Shown: positions 42,258 through 51,890 of the stretch, piece by piece | How positions within the stretch are numbered: the first letter of the stretch is position 1 | Layout: every line of letters begins with the position of its first letter | Origin: CANLBN01 sp050633825 | Lineage (GTDB): Bacteria > Pseudomonadota > Gammaproteobacteria > Pseudomonadales > Cellvibrionaceae | Assembly: GCA_050633825.1 (NCBI GenBank) | Contig: JBOEHG010000015.1 | Span: forward strand, 1-64,000 | DNA: 64,000 nt | Direction of reading: 5' to 3' | Program-made: the position numbers and the translations under genes | The notes under the pieces: model-generated | What the model saw: the letters and a program-made list of their open reading frames with translations, nothing else | Databases searched by the model: none | What the model was told of the DNA's origin: nothing

Positions 42258-43826
42258 ATGGATCGTCGTGCTTTTATCAAAGCCAGTGCCCTGACAAGTA
42301 TGGCAGCAATTGGACCTTGGGTTCATACTCGACAGTCATGGGCTGCGCCTGGAGATTGGGGTGCCCTCCCTGCAGATAATGAATATTGGCCAACGGGTAC
42401 GGCTCGCCCGGAATATAAAATTCTTGAAATACATTTATCTGGTGGTTTAAGTGCTTATGAAACATTTTATGTGAATAGTGCTTTGCCTGTCGATGAGCGC
42501 TGGTATGGGTTGCAGTCAGAAGTTGCGGCCATTAACTGGAGTGCTTGTACCCCTAGCGCGCCGCCCTCCTCAACGCATATAGAACCTTTTTTTGGCGATA
42601 TTGGTTTAGGTCCAGCAACGGCTCCTCTATGGCCATTTAAAAATGATATGCGGTTGGTTACGCTTTGGCATGGGCTGGAACCTCATGAAGCCGCAATACC
42701 TTTTTCTCTTACCGGTTTACCTTTGGGTAATGCAAAATTATCAGGTTTGGCTGCAGCAATAGAGCACCGATACGATCGTTCATTGACACTGCGGACAACA
42801 CCTTATTCTTATATATTAATGCCGGGTAATTTAGGTATTGATAATGATAGCTTCCAAGGTTTTCATGCGACGGGTATTCATGGTGGCCAATTTAGACCTG
42901 TTGTATTGCGTTTCCCTGAACCCGGTCGTAACCCTGATGGAACGGTTAATCCGGGTAGGGATGATAGTTTATTAAATGCCTTGAATAGAAGTGGCATAAC
43001 GAGTTCCAGCAATCAACTTCTAAGACAATTTGCCGCACAATATAAAGATCGCTTACGCCATAGCGCTTTGCCGTCAGTACCCGCAAGATCCAGTGAATTT
43101 AATGCCTACAATTCTGCATTAGCCACCTTGGTTAATGCGCCTGATTTACGTACGGTATTGGATACGGCCTTGGTTGAAACGGGCGGTGATATCTCTTGCG
43201 TTGATCCTTTGTCGGGCGGCCGTGAAGATGCCAATTTAACGCGAGCACAAATTAATACGGCAGCTCGGCTTTTATCACTGAGTGAGGCAGACGGTGGTGC
43301 TCGTTATGTTGGTATGGTCGATGGTGGCATCAGACCCACCACTGGTGGTGGTTATGATGTTCACAGTATTGATGAATACCCCAATATGTATACCAGCTTG
43401 TGGAATTGTTTATCGTCTCTGGCAGAAGTACTTTATAAGCCGGCTCCCGGCGACCCTATCCAGCCTAATAAAATTAATTTAAATGATACCTTGGTTATTC
43501 TCAATACAGAGTTTGGTCGTGAGCCTGCAATTGGTCTTAGAGGAGGGCGTGACCATTGGCCTTATGGTTATGTCAATGTGCTAATCGGTGGCCCTGTTAG
43601 TCAAGGCATTGCAGGAACAATAGGTAATGATGGTCGAGCGGTTTCTATGGATAGTTATACACCGACTGATTTGCGTGCTGCATTATTAATGGCGGCAGGT
43701 ATTGATCCGTTTAATGAGGCAAATTTTGGTGTGGGTGATGTTAGTCAAGCTATACGCAGTCCTGGTGGCGGTAGTGAGGAAGGTTCTGCGCAACAACTAC
43801 GTGAAAGAATTTTGGGGGTTGTATGA
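42258..43826 (+). CDS. DUF1501 family secreted protein (Tat signal)
   Basis: 522 residues. The N terminus MDRRAFIKASALTSMAAIG is a twin-arginine-type signal (RRAFIK), so export of a folded protein is expected. The body has the DUF1501 pattern of planctomycete and proteobacterial proteins: ILEIHLSGGLSAYETFYV near residue 50, a His-rich LVTLWHGLEPHEAAIP, DVHSIDEYPNMYTSLW, LNTEFGREPAIGLRGGRDHW and the alkaline-phosphatase-like C-terminal strand pattern. ATG 42258 lies seven bases after AAAGGAG; the in-frame ATG at 42252 is too close. The stop overlaps the next gene by four bases. Function unknown. Confidence 0.85.
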   Translation: MDRRAFIKASALTSMAAIGPWVHTRQSWAAPGDWGALPADNEYWPTGTARPEYKILEIHLSGGLSAYETFYVNSALPVDERWYGLQSEVAAINWSACTPSAPPSSTHIEPFFGDIGLGPATAPLWPFKNDMRLVTLWHGLEPHEAAIPFSLTGLPLGNAKLSGLAAAIEHRYDRSLTLRTTPYSYILMPGNLGIDNDSFQGFHATGIHGGQFRPVVLRFPEPGRNPDGTVNPGRDDSLLNALNRSGITSSSNQLLRQFAAQYKDRLRHSALPSVPARSSEFNAYNSALATLVNAPDLRTVLDTALVETGGDISCVDPLSGGREDANLTRAQINTAARLLSLSEADGGARYVGMVDGGIRPTTGGGYDVHSIDEYPNMYTSLWNCLSSLAEVLYKPAPGDPIQPNKINLNDTLVILNTEFGREPAIGLRGGRDHWPYGYVNVLIGGPVSQGIAGTIGNDGRAVSMDSYTPTDLRAALLMAAGIDPFNEANFGVGDVSQAIRSPGGGSEEGSAQQLRERILGVV

Positions 43827-46800
43827 AAGGCCGTATAAAGCACACGCTCTTATTGTTAAAAAAAATTGCTGCCTCTCTTTTTTTAGTAGTATCCCTATTG
43901 TTAATCGTGAGTTGTGAGGGTGGGGATGGGGATGATGGCGAAGGGAGTCTTATTGATTCAAATGTGATAGACCCTACGATTATTGCTAATCCTGGTATCG
44001 ATCCAATAATGATTCCAGAAAATTTACGCAATATTTTAGACGACCTAATATTAGCGAATGAGTTTACGGGTGATGATGCGGGTCATTACTCGTTTGTCCG
44101 ACAAATAATGCCTATTTTATTTGGTCGTAAAGTGCGTGGTTATGATGAATTAAAAGTGTTAGTCGACTTAATTTATAATACCAACCGTGCTCAATTTTTA
44201 GCGATATTATTAAATCAAAATTCGCCTTATTTTTCTGAGTATCTAAATCATTGGTCGGAAGTACTCGTTGATCGTTTTCGTTTGCATCGAGAATCACAGA
44301 AGACAATGAATGCTTGTTTTAATGTGAGACCATTTCCCAGACAACCCGATAATTCACGCGCGGCTACAGCACTTGCGGCTTGTGTTGCCAGAAATGACCC
44401 CACTGCCAATTGCTCTGCAGGCCAACCCTTTAATATGTCAGACTTATTGCGCTCATCATTAGCACTAGATGACTTGTCTGCTGTTTATCGTGGTTATTTA
44501 TTTTCTATGACGGCGCATCCTATCAGCGGCGCTGAAATTACAGCCGCTAATAAACAAGCCGATTTGGGTTCAACTTTTACGCATGTCTATACACAACGGA
44601 AGATGGACTGCTTAACTTGTCATAACACAACCAGCTCGGTCAGTGGCACATTCGATATCGATGGGCACCGTAGTTATTGGAATCGTCATTTTCCTGTGCC
44701 GGGAAATTTTGAAACAGCATTATTTGGTAGTGCTGCAGGTCGTGATGCACGTGAAGTGAATGCAGTTTTTCGTACGGATATTGCTGGTGGAGCCATTCAG
44801 CCATGGGGTTGGCAATCTTCCTGTGGTACATATAAACCAGCAGGTACGGCAATTCCGTCATCGGTAGAACGTGTAATGATTGGTTGTACGTCTGAAGAAG
44901 AGGATGAACCTTGTCGAGCAGTAGAACCTTATTTTACTAAACCTCTAGGTGATACCGGGTCTGTTTGGGAAGTGGATGCAGCTTTGAAGCGCGGTGTTCA
45001 GTTATTGGCGCGACATGGCTTGCGGCGCGATCAATTAAAACGCCCCGGCGAAATGCCCGATCCAAGTTGTACTGATCATTGTGCAACGGTGACATCGGCG
45101 GCGGCTATTCCTAGTCCTCCACCCAGTGAATTATCAACATTGATTGAAAATCGTTGTGAATCCTGTCATCAGCCGGGTGGTAGTGCTGAACGTATTGATT
45201 TTTCTGTGGATTGGCAAGCGACACTTGTGTCAGCGCCAGCGGTATCGGGTTATTGTGATGAGTCACGAGGTTATTATTATCGAGCAGTTCCGCAGAATCC
45301 CGATGCCAGTTGTGTTATGGATTTGGTTGAGCGAGGAGAAATGCCGACGTTTGGTCCAAATTTGACGCCTGATGAAGTCGGGTTATTTCGCACTTGGATT
45401 AATAATTTACCGACAACGGCAGGTTGTGTTGTTGGTGCTGAGTCCGTTTGTGAATTAGTCCCTGAGTCGAATGAAAACGAAGCCGGTTTTGCTTATCTCG
45501 TAGCAATGAATATTGTTAATCAAACTTGGGAGGAGGTGATGGGTAACCCTTTAACTATTGCTAATTATTTCCCCCGTAATGATGAAGCGCGTGATCTTTT
45601 ATGGAATTTAACGGAAACAACCTTTGTTCCCCATGACTGGTCATTAAAGGCATTGTTGATTGAAATATTAACATCGAATTATTTTAATCGTCGTGCACCT
45701 GCAAATAGCACACTTGATTCTGCTTATAAAATGCCAACAGTACCAAAACCCTTTGAAGTGAATGATCCGCGCCGCCCACCAGAGGCCGCCGCTGGTTGGG
45801 AAGCGTCTCCAGAGCCTTCCACTCCGCCGGTGATTAATTTTTCTCATACGCTCAACCATATGAATAATGAAGAGGGACGCAGTCGCCATTTGAATACAAT
45901 GTCGGATCAGGTATATCGTTATAGTGCACAAAATTTATTACACTCTGTACATAAAGCCTTAGATTGGAATAAAGTCCCTCGTTTAGCCGGTTCAAGCAGT
46001 ACTTATCCCAGTAATAAGCTGAGAAAAAATATCGGTCAGTTTTATCATGATGCTGAACCAGGCTTTCGCAATGTTGATTTTCAGGGACTGCTTGCGTGGG
46101 AAGCTGCGCACGGTAGTTGTGCTAATCCAGATACGCCGGATGACTGGGTTAAAAAAGTGATTGATTCAGCCACCGCGAGTGGGGCACCTTACACTTATCG
46201 TGATTTAGCGATAACAATACGCGATTGGTTAATCGCAAATGGTGAAATACAGTCGACGGTTCCTGTTGGTGAAACTATTAGCGAAGTTGATATTTTAAAT
46301 GGCCTTTTTGGTGGTAATGACAGTAATTTTGTCTTGGATAATAATGTTTCCCTATCAACATCAGCACAACGTTCTGTAATAGAAAATCAATTGCGTCAAT
46401 ATTGTGGTGCGTTGACAGAAAGCCCACAATTTTTATTGGCAGGTATCGCTGACATGCAACTAGGGCCAAAGCCTGACTTACGTGTTTGTAATGAAGAGCC
46501 CTGTGACTACATTAATATTTGTCGTGGTTTAGAAGACAGTGTGGAAGAACAAACCAGTGGCAAGCGCTTGTCATGTTGGAATAGTGGTTTGGATGTTGAT
46601 TGGCCTTTTGGTATTTCGCCTAGAGATCCTCGCTTTTGTCCAGAGCTACTTTGCAGACGATTCCCCGGGCACTTAGTTGACCAATTAGAAATATGTCTTA
46701 GAGACCCAATAGGTTGTATTCCTGAACCGCCCATCTGTCGTTTGGGTTGTGCAACAGTGGATTGTTGTGGTGGACCGGGGCCATTATTGACTATAGATAA

Positions 46801-47296
46801 AGATCCTTGGTACTGGTTGGGCAATGCCGAAAATGGTGTGGTCGACTTTGCTGAAAACATTAAAGTGCTACGCCGTTATGGCGAAAAAGAACAAGTGTTA
46901 GAACAGGGAATGCGTTTACAATTTGGTGATTGGGTCATTATTCCACCGGGCAGCCATTTACGTATTGAAACTAAAGATGGTGTATTTCAAACACCAAAAC
47001 AAGGTACACCTAAAGGTATCGATGGCGCAGGGTGGCGTATGCTAGTAACAGGTGAGACCGCGCAATTGGCACGCAATACTTTTAATAAGAGTAAACCAAT
47101 ATCAAAAAATTGGCTAAATCAATCATTGAAATCCTCTAAATATAGCGGTGGAGCAGCGGGAACACCGATGTTACCCTCAAAGGTAAAAGTAGAAGATCCC
47201 AGACGTTTAAAAAATATAAAAGAGGGTACAAAAGAGCGCACAAAAGAACAATGGCCTGAACGTTATCAGCAAAAGTCACAGCAAGTGCCAAATTAG
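43823..47296 (+). CDS. Large di-heme c-type lipoprotein with PSD1-like region
   Basis: 1157 residues. A lipoprotein signal (LLLIVSC with a Gly-Asp-rich linker behind) is followed by a helical region. Two heme-attachment motifs appear: CLTCH at 263-267 and CESCH at 445-449. A segment around 560-620 (DWSLKALLIEILTSNYFNRR) resembles the PSD1/DUF1553 domain of planctomycete proteins, and the last 150 residues contain Cys-rich and FecR-like patterns (LEQGMRLQFGDWVIIPPGS). It is translationally coupled to the DUF1501 gene. The pairing matches the DUF1549/DUF1553 plus DUF1501 gene pairs, here in a gammaproteobacterium. Heme attachment would need the ccm system encoded 2 kb downstream. Function unknown. 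Confidence 0.78.
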   Translation: MKGRIKHTLLLLKKIAASLFLVVSLLLIVSCEGGDGDDGEGSLIDSNVIDPTIIANPGIDPIMIPENLRNILDDLILANEFTGDDAGHYSFVRQIMPILFGRKVRGYDELKVLVDLIYNTNRAQFLAILLNQNSPYFSEYLNHWSEVLVDRFRLHRESQKTMNACFNVRPFPRQPDNSRAATALAACVARNDPTANCSAGQPFNMSDLLRSSLALDDLSAVYRGYLFSMTAHPISGAEITAANKQADLGSTFTHVYTQRKMDCLTCHNTTSSVSGTFDIDGHRSYWNRHFPVPGNFETALFGSAAGRDAREVNAVFRTDIAGGAIQPWGWQSSCGTYKPAGTAIPSSVERVMIGCTSEEEDEPCRAVEPYFTKPLGDTGSVWEVDAALKRGVQLLARHGLRRDQLKRPGEMPDPSCTDHCATVTSAAAIPSPPPSELSTLIENRCESCHQPGGSAERIDFSVDWQATLVSAPAVSGYCDESRGYYYRAVPQNPDASCVMDLVERGEMPTFGPNLTPDEVGLFRTWINNLPTTAGCVVGAESVCELVPESNENEAGFAYLVAMNIVNQTWEEVMGNPLTIANYFPRNDEARDLLWNLTETTFVPHDWSLKALLIEILTSNYFNRRAPANSTLDSAYKMPTVPKPFEVNDPRRPPEAAAGWEASPEPSTPPVINFSHTLNHMNNEEGRSRHLNTMSDQVYRYSAQNLLHSVHKALDWNKVPRLAGSSSTYPSNKLRKNIGQFYHDAEPGFRNVDFQGLLAWEAAHGSCANPDTPDDWVKKVIDSATASGAPYTYRDLAITIRDWLIANGEIQSTVPVGETISEVDILNGLFGGNDSNFVLDNNVSLSTSAQRSVIENQLRQYCGALTESPQFLLAGIADMQLGPKPDLRVCNEEPCDYINICRGLEDSVEEQTSGKRLSCWNSGLDVDWPFGISPRDPRFCPELLCRRFPGHLVDQLEICLRDPIGCIPEPPICRLGCATVDCCGGPGPLLTIDKDPWYWLGNAENGVVDFAENIKVLRRYGEKEQVLEQGMRLQFGDWVIIPPGSHLRIETKDGVFQTPKQGTPKGIDGAGWRMLVTGETAQLARNTFNKSKPISKNWLNQSLKSSKYSGGAAGTPMLPSKVKVEDPRRLKNIKEGTKERTKEQWPERYQQKSQQVPN

Positions 47297-47312
47297 ACCA
47301 GAGTTTACAACG

Positions 47313-47591
47313 TTATTCAGGCTCTTTACCTTGTAGGTAATAAGCAAAAGAAATGATTTGCGCAATAGCGGTATATAATGATTCGGGGATATGATCCCCG
47401 AGTTCCAGTGTCATTAACAACTCAAGCAAGGGTTCATTTTCGCACAGTGTAATATTATTTTCTCTGGCAATGGCAATAATTTCTTCGGCCGTTGAGCCTT
47501 CACCTTTTGCAGTAACCGTGGGTGCTTGATTACCATCGTAAAACAGAGCAACAGCTTGTTTAATGTCATTTTCATCAATAGTATTATTCAT
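47313..47591 (-). CDS. FlhB C-terminal domain-like (FhlB) protein
   Basis: 92 residues corresponding to the cytoplasmic domain of FlhB/YscU without the membrane part: KQAVALFYDGNQAPTVTAKG, IAIARENNITLCENEPLLEL and AIAQIISFAYYLQG. The NPTH autocleavage site of true FlhB is replaced by the NQAP region. Such FlhB-C-like proteins can partly substitute for the FlhB C terminus in flagellar export. It overlaps the FliK-like gene by four bases. Confidence 0.88.
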   Translation of the reverse strand: MNNTIDENDIKQAVALFYDGNQAPTVTAKGEGSTAEEIIAIARENNITLCENEPLLELLMTLELGDHIPESLYTAIAQIISFAYYLQGKEPE

Positions 47592-49252
47592 GTAGTAATA
47601 TCAACTAGGTTATAGCCAAGTTCAAATTCTTGTTGAACTGGTTTTCCATGTATACAGGTAAGGTCGTCTACAACTAATCCTTTCGCTAAAAATTTATCGC
47701 GCAGAATATTGATTTCTTGATTTGCTTTATTGCATAGATTTGATGACTCTGCCCAAAGCGTTGCTGAAATGCTATTGTCGATAATAGTAAGCTGCGTGTG
47801 TAGTTTTTCATTATCGGGTAAGTCAAAAGATAAAAATACCTGCCAGCGTTTTGATTTTACAGAATCACTATCGTTTTGTGCATTTTGGTCATCGTTATCT
47901 TCTTTTTCACGCTTATTTTCTTGCTCTTGGATATTAATTTGTAAGGGTAATACTTGTTCGTTAAAGCGCAGCGCAATTTCTGTATGAAATTGTTGTAATA
48001 TGCTCGCTTTTGATTCTGATCCTATTTTATCTAAGCCTAGAGATTGCAATTGATTTAACTGTATTCTCGCTTGTGCCTGCTCCATTAGTTTTCTTAAGTG
48101 ACGTTCTATAATCTGCGGTAACGGGATTTTTTGATTATTATCTGGCGGGAGCGCTAACCCGAATAAACGAAATAGAGCGGCAGTAGAGTTTGGTAGCGCC
48201 GCTTGCTGAGGATGATGCGATTGTGTCGCATTTGTTGATACTTGTTGGGACAATAGGCTGGTTAATATTTTATCAAGCTCTTTGGTTGTTATTCCCTGAC
48301 CTAATTGATTTGCTAAGCTGCCAGTTTCGATCAGTGTTTGATTGTTGATGCTGTTGGTAGTTTTTACTGCGCTATTGATAGACGATAATATAGTAATAAC
48401 TTTATCGATGTTAGTTCTGATATCTTGGCTGATAGGCAGGTGTTGTTTGATTTTAGCTTCCAATTGAATGCCAGAGGTGGCTAAGGCTTCTTTGACCTGA
48501 TTGGTGTTTGACAGTGTTTTATCTGAATGTATGAATGTGGATAATGTTTTTACCGCTTGTAAAATATCCGACTTTATTGCATTTGAACTAAAAAGTTGTT
48601 GTTGAATAATCAGTGGTAGTTTATTGAATTGATTGACGAACTGTTGTGACTGGCTGATAGGTTGCTGTTTTGGTAGGTTTAGTTTTGCCAATTCAGAGAC
48701 AATGGTTTGTATTTGTTGGTTTTGTTGTGGTTTGATCGTAAGCTCACCGTTATTTTGGCCCAAAAGAACATTGGTATTCTTTGCCAATAGTTGAGGGCTT
48801 ATCGTCGTTAATAGTTGAGGTGTTGCATGGTTTTGATTGACCACCAATTTGGTGAGATAGAGATTTGTATTGCTGGTACTACTATTTTGATTTAAACCAT
48901 TTTGATTCAATACATTGCTTATATTGCTGCTTGTTATTGATGATGTCGAGGCTTTGTTTGAATTTAATACTGTTTGAGCCAAGCTTTGGTTCACACTTGG
49001 GTTAAGCTTTTGTAGGAGTGATTTATCATTTTGATTTAATAATTGGGTGCTTTTAACTTGGGCGGTAAGCGTTTGCCCTTGTTGTATTTGCTTTATTAAC
49101 AGCGATTTTACTGCAATATTTTCCCCTTCTGAAACGTTACTTGTAGAGCTTGTATTTGTTTGTGTATTTTTTAATGCGGTCGTACGACCTTGTTCAGTAA
49201 TAAGCTGATTGGTATTGGTGTTATTGCTTGGTTTAGGCGGTAAGTTAATCAC
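47588..49252 (-). CDS. FliK-like flagellar hook-length control protein
   Basis: 554 residues. The N-terminal 400 are Gln/Asn/Ser/Thr-rich and disordered, typical of the FliK ruler domain. The C-terminal part (about 400-530) has the Flg_hook fold with FNEQVLPLQINIQEQEN, KRWQVFLSFDLPDNEKLHTQL and WAESSNLCNKANQEINIL. Together with the FlhB-like gene this pair is found in many gammaproteobacteria outside the main flagellar cluster. No other flagellar genes are within the window, so its role in hook length is inferred. Confidence 0.85.
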   Translation of the reverse strand: MINLPPKPSNNTNTNQLITEQGRTTALKNTQTNTSSTSNVSEGENIAVKSLLIKQIQQGQTLTAQVKSTQLLNQNDKSLLQKLNPSVNQSLAQTVLNSNKASTSSITSSNISNVLNQNGLNQNSSTSNTNLYLTKLVVNQNHATPQLLTTISPQLLAKNTNVLLGQNNGELTIKPQQNQQIQTIVSELAKLNLPKQQPISQSQQFVNQFNKLPLIIQQQLFSSNAIKSDILQAVKTLSTFIHSDKTLSNTNQVKEALATSGIQLEAKIKQHLPISQDIRTNIDKVITILSSINSAVKTTNSINNQTLIETGSLANQLGQGITTKELDKILTSLLSQQVSTNATQSHHPQQAALPNSTAALFRLFGLALPPDNNQKIPLPQIIERHLRKLMEQAQARIQLNQLQSLGLDKIGSESKASILQQFHTEIALRFNEQVLPLQINIQEQENKREKEDNDDQNAQNDSDSVKSKRWQVFLSFDLPDNEKLHTQLTIIDNSISATLWAESSNLCNKANQEINILRDKFLAKGLVVDDLTCIHGKPVQQEFELGYNLVDITT

Positions 49253-49475
49253 GGGCTATACGACGTTATTATGCACAAGTTGTTGTTTATAAGTTCTGAT
49301 TCATAAATCACTATGACCCTATAAGCATAGCAAAAGGCAATGAAATCACGTAATTAGGCCCTACTTACTCGTTTCCTAGTAATATAATGGGTTAAATGAT
49401 TATAATGCGGTTTGATTAATATCATTATTATTCATTAGCAAGCGCATTCCTTATTCAGTAATAGGTTTACTACAT

Positions 49476-50168
49476 TTGTCTTTATCGCCCAACCCATCTT
49501 CTCTAATTACCTGCAAAGGCCTTGCCTGTGAGCGTGATGGGCGTGTGTTATTTGAGCAGCTTGATCTGGTGGTTAATTCCGGAGATGTTGTGCAGATAGA
49601 AGGCCCTAATGGTTGTGGCAAAACAACATTTTTGAGGGCCATCACTACATTGCTATCGGATTATGAAGGTGACATACAATGGCGCGGACAATCTATTCAG
49701 CGAGTTCGAACAGATTACCTTTCCCATTTACTGTTTATTGGACATTTACCCGGGGTTAAAAAGACATTAACCCCTCGTGAAAACCTCCAATTTCTAATGC
49801 GTTTGCATCAAAATGTGCAAAATCAAGAGATTGAACAAGCTTTGGAAAAAGTAGGTCTTTATGGTTACGAAGATATGCCGGGGCATCAATTATCAGCAGG
49901 ACAGCTTCGGCGCGTTGGTTTGGCCCGTTTGTATTTATCGAAAGCGCCTGTATGGGTTTTAGATGAGCCCTATACTGCCATTGATAAACAAGGGGTTGCC
50001 GCACTTGAAGCGTTGTTTGCACAGCATGTTGAGTCTGGAGGTTGTGTTATTTTAACAACCCACCAATCGCCTTCAATAGCGGGTTTAAAGCGCGTACCAC
50101 TTGATGAATACTCTCCCAATTGGCACAAAAAGCACAAGCAGCCTGAACAAGGTGTAAGTGATGCCTGA
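49476..50168 (+). CDS. ccmA: Heme ABC exporter ATP-binding protein CcmA
   Basis: 230 residues. Walker A is GPNGCGKTTFLRAI, the signature is LSAGQLRRVGLARL and Walker B is VWVLDEPYTAID. First gene of a System I cytochrome c maturation operon. CcmA powers release of holo-CcmE. The start is TTG 49476 (no ATG upstream in frame); AGG at 49463-49465 may serve as ribosome site. The end overlaps ccmB by eight bases. Confidence 0.94.
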   Translation: MSLSPNPSSLITCKGLACERDGRVLFEQLDLVVNSGDVVQIEGPNGCGKTTFLRAITTLLSDYEGDIQWRGQSIQRVRTDYLSHLLFIGHLPGVKKTLTPRENLQFLMRLHQNVQNQEIEQALEKVGLYGYEDMPGHQLSAGQLRRVGLARLYLSKAPVWVLDEPYTAIDKQGVAALEALFAQHVESGGCVILTTHQSPSIAGLKRVPLDEYSPNWHKKHKQPEQGVSDA

Positions 50169-50865
50169 GTTATCACCGCCAAGCCCAGCACCATTTTTAC
50201 AAGGTTTTATAGCCGTTTTGAAGCGCGATATCGTTGCCGCCTGCCGACAACCAGGTGATATGTTAAGCCCGGTGGTATTCTTTTTGATGGTAGTTACGAT
50301 GATGCCTTTGGGCATTTCACCTGAGGCTAAATCACTAGCAGTATTGGCGCCGGGTTTATTATGGGTGATTGCGCTGTTAGCATCTCTATTGTCTCTGGAT
50401 GCGTTATTTAGAAGTGATTATGATGATGGCTCACTTGAGCAGTTGATACTGAGTCCGCAATCACTCTATTTAATGGTCATTGCCAAGGTATTTGCTCATT
50501 GGCTGACAACCGGATTACCACTGACCTTGGTTGCCCCTTTGTTGGGATTACTACTTTCTTTGCCTGCAGAGGGATATTGGCCATTGTTGGCATCACTGTT
50601 GCTGGGAACCATTACCTTGAGTCTTGTTGGTGCAATTGGGGCCGCTTTAACAGTTTCTTTACGTAAGGGTGGGTTATTATTATCGTTGATTATTATGCCA
50701 CTTTACGTACCTGTGCTTATTTTTGGTGCGAGCGCTGTTCGTATGGCAGTGGAAGGCTTTGCTATTAATGGTCCATTAGCAATACTGGGGGCGTTCTGTG
50801 CTGCTGCTATTGTATTGGCGCCACTGGCAATTGCGGGTGCATTACGAATGAGTGTTGAGGCTTAG
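50161..50865 (+). CDS. ccmB: Heme exporter membrane protein CcmB
   Basis: 234 residues, six helices. CcmB-type stretches include FIAVLKRDIVAACRQPGDML, SLDALFRSDYDDGSLEQL and KVFAHWLTTGLPLTLVAPLL. It forms the CcmABCD transporter complex. ATG 50161 is preferred over GTG 50158, one codon upstream. Overlaps ccmA. Confidence 0.95.
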   Translation: MPELSPPSPAPFLQGFIAVLKRDIVAACRQPGDMLSPVVFFLMVVTMMPLGISPEAKSLAVLAPGLLWVIALLASLLSLDALFRSDYDDGSLEQLILSPQSLYLMVIAKVFAHWLTTGLPLTLVAPLLGLLLSLPAEGYWPLLASLLLGTITLSLVGAIGAALTVSLRKGGLLLSLIIMPLYVPVLIFGASAVRMAVEGFAINGPLAILGAFCAAAIVLAPLAIAGALRMSVEA

Positions 50866-50899
50866 GTTATATGTATAAGATGTTTATGAGGAATTACCG

Positions 50900-51646
50900 T
50901 TGAATTGGCAGTGGTTTCATCGTTTAGGTTCTCCCCGGTGGTTTTATGAAAAGACAAGCCGATGGATGCCTTGGATAGGTATTATCGCCTTATTATTATT
51001 AGTTACCGGTGCTGTATGGGGCTTGGGTTTTGCGCCAAGTGACAGTAAGCAAGGTAACAGCTACCGCATTATTTTTATCCATGTCCCGGCAGCGTTCCTA
51101 GCATTGGCAGGTTACTATGTAATGGCATTTGCTGGAGCGGTTGGACTGATCTGGAAAATGAAATTATCGTATATGGTAATGAAAAGTGCAGCACCGATAG
51201 GTGCTACCTTAACGTTTATTGCCCTGGTAACAGGGGCTATTTGGGGTAAGCCAACATGGGGGACATGGTGGGTTTGGGATGCCCGAATTACTTCCATGCT
51301 TATATTGTTCTTTTTATATCTTGGTGTTATTGCCTTGCAAGGTGCTTATCAAAGTCGTGATCTGGCGAACAAATCCAGTGCGATCTTGTCTTTAGTGGGC
51401 ATGATTAATATCCCGATTATTTATAAATCCGTGGATTGGTGGTTTACACTGCACCAGCCTGCAACATTAAAAATAGTGGGTGAATCGAGTATAGACCCGT
51501 CTATGGGTTATCCTTTGTTGGTGATGGTCCTTGGTTTTTATTGTTTATTTGCGTGGTTGTTACTGCATTGGACACGTTTAGAGATTATCCAGCAAGAGCG
51601 TAAGACCCAATGGGTAAAAGAATTAGTGTTAGGAAAAAGAGGTTAA
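50900..51646 (+). CDS. ccmC: Heme handling protein CcmC
   Basis: 248 residues, six helices with the WWD heme-binding motif WGTWWVWDARITSMLILFFL and flanking conserved His (IIFIHVPAAF). CcmC loads heme on CcmE. The start is TTG 50900, preceded by GAGG at 50888-50891; no ATG lies before the first conserved segment. Confidence 0.95.
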   Translation: MNWQWFHRLGSPRWFYEKTSRWMPWIGIIALLLLVTGAVWGLGFAPSDSKQGNSYRIIFIHVPAAFLALAGYYVMAFAGAVGLIWKMKLSYMVMKSAAPIGATLTFIALVTGAIWGKPTWGTWWVWDARITSMLILFFLYLGVIALQGAYQSRDLANKSSAILSLVGMINIPIIYKSVDWWFTLHQPATLKIVGESSIDPSMGYPLLVMVLGFYCLFAWLLLHWTRLEIIQQERKTQWVKELVLGKRG

Positions 51647-51649
51647 TTA

Positions 51650-51850
51650 ATGGATTTTCAGTTTGAAAGCTTTGCGGCATTTATGAATATGGATGGTCAT
51701 GGACCATATGTTTGGGCCAGTTACATTATTACCACTGTTTCGTTAAAGCTACTCGTGGTCATTCCTTATTGGTACAAAAAAAGTTTGACCGAACAAATCA
51801 AAAGACAACAACGTATTGAAGAAAATTCTATTCAAGAAAACTGTTTTTAA
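51650..51850 (+). CDS. ccmD: Heme exporter accessory protein CcmD
   Basis: 66 residues, single helix with the CcmD pattern FMNMDGHGPYVWASYIITTV and a charged C terminus. It starts three bases after ccmC and stabilises the CcmC-CcmE contact. Confidence 0.93.
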   Translation: MDFQFESFAAFMNMDGHGPYVWASYIITTVSLKLLVVIPYWYKKSLTEQIKRQQRIEENSIQENCF

Positions 51851-51890
51851 GCAAACTCTATTTAAGAAAAAAGGTATAGGTATTTAGTTT

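Noticed and set aside
46507..46860. Open frame of 117 codons on the minus strand inside the large lipoprotein gene
   Set aside because: It is antisense to a strong coding sequence, has no ribosome site and resembles nothing known.
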